A stretch of DNA of 29,962 bases, taken from NCBI GenBank assembly GCA_910587655.1, contig CAJUND010000036.1:1-29962 (forward strand). The letters run 5' to 3'. The notes under the pieces are model-generated. The model was not told where the DNA came from. It saw nothing but the letters and a program-made list of their open reading frames with translations, and did not search any database. A program made the position numbers and the translations under genes. Positions within the stretch are counted from its first letter, which is position 1, and each line of letters begins with the position of its first letter. This document shows, piece by piece, positions 29,888-29,962 of this stretch. This stretch comes from an uncultured Agathobacter sp. (GTDB taxonomy: Bacteria; Bacillota; Clostridia; Lachnospirales; Lachnospiraceae).

Positions 29888-29931
29888 CTAATCGGTTCAA
29901 ACAACAGATTTGCATTGGACGAGGTAAGAGT

Positions 29932-29962
29932 ATGGAAAATCCATGGAAAGAAATTTCATTAG
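29932..29962 (+). CDS. Start of a probable class I SAM-dependent methyltransferase (3' partial)
   Basis: ATG 29932 follows GAGGTAAGAG and opens a frame that runs off the window: MENPWKEISL. This opening is typical of a clostridial class I SAM-dependent methyltransferase family that begins MxNPWKxIxLxDYExHM. Only ten residues are available, so the call is tentative. Confidence 0.45.
   Translation, partial: MENPWKEISL

Overview
The window looks like part of a large plasmid, or plasmid-derived element, from a Gram-positive anaerobe of the Lachnospiraceae/Clostridia type. I base this on AGGAGG ribosome binding sites with some GTG and TTG starts, an A+T-rich replication region, and families typical of that group: DUF4428, VaFE-repeat adhesin, DUF4320, Sel1-repeat proteins, secreted transglutaminase and M14 peptidase. 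The family names come from memory of motifs; no database search was possible.

Layout. (1) 1-179 is the tail of a gene that probably belongs to the Rpn/PD-(D/E)XK nuclease family. (2) 240-3420 is the replicon: a Rep_3-type initiator (764-1522), a small ParA ATPase (2265-3035) and a ribbon-helix-helix partner (3127-3399). Five copies of one palindromic site (core AAGTAWTACTT) lie in the non-coding gaps, and a separate AAAGCCACA palindrome sits on the rep promoter. (3) 3529-15622 is an accessory block, almost entirely on the minus strand. It has a small acidic protein, a C-terminal fragment of an N6-adenine methylase, four members of one unknown protein family, a HARP-like protein, and a protein made of three SprT-like metalloprotease domains. 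(4) 15689-18543 holds a DUF4428/membrane protein pair, an XRE regulator and an unknown protein. (5) 18546-23696 is a four-gene minus-strand operon: two lipoproteins followed by two Sel1-repeat proteins. (6) 23812-26572 has a second XRE regulator divergent from a secreted transglutaminase-like protein and a secreted M14 carboxypeptidase. (7) 26801-29962 is a decaying end: a frameshifted VaFE adhesin fused to a truncated DUF4320 gene, an intact AbiEi antitoxin with a truncated AbiEii toxin, and the first codons of a probable SAM-dependent methyltransferase.

The most interesting signal is in region 3. Five minus-strand genes (starts at 5695, 8197, 9446, 11000 and 12811) are each preceded by copies of one leader. 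The three complete copies are 413-415 nt; one lacks an internal 36-nt module and one is 5'-truncated. Paired positions change together between copies, and every copy ends in a hairpin with a 12-nt loop just before the Shine-Dalgarno. The same leader stands before a gene unrelated to the other four, so it appears to be a functional element in its own right: a candidate undescribed cis-acting RNA defining a set of plasmid accessory genes. No tRNA, rRNA, CRISPR array, reverse transcriptase or complete transposase gene was seen.
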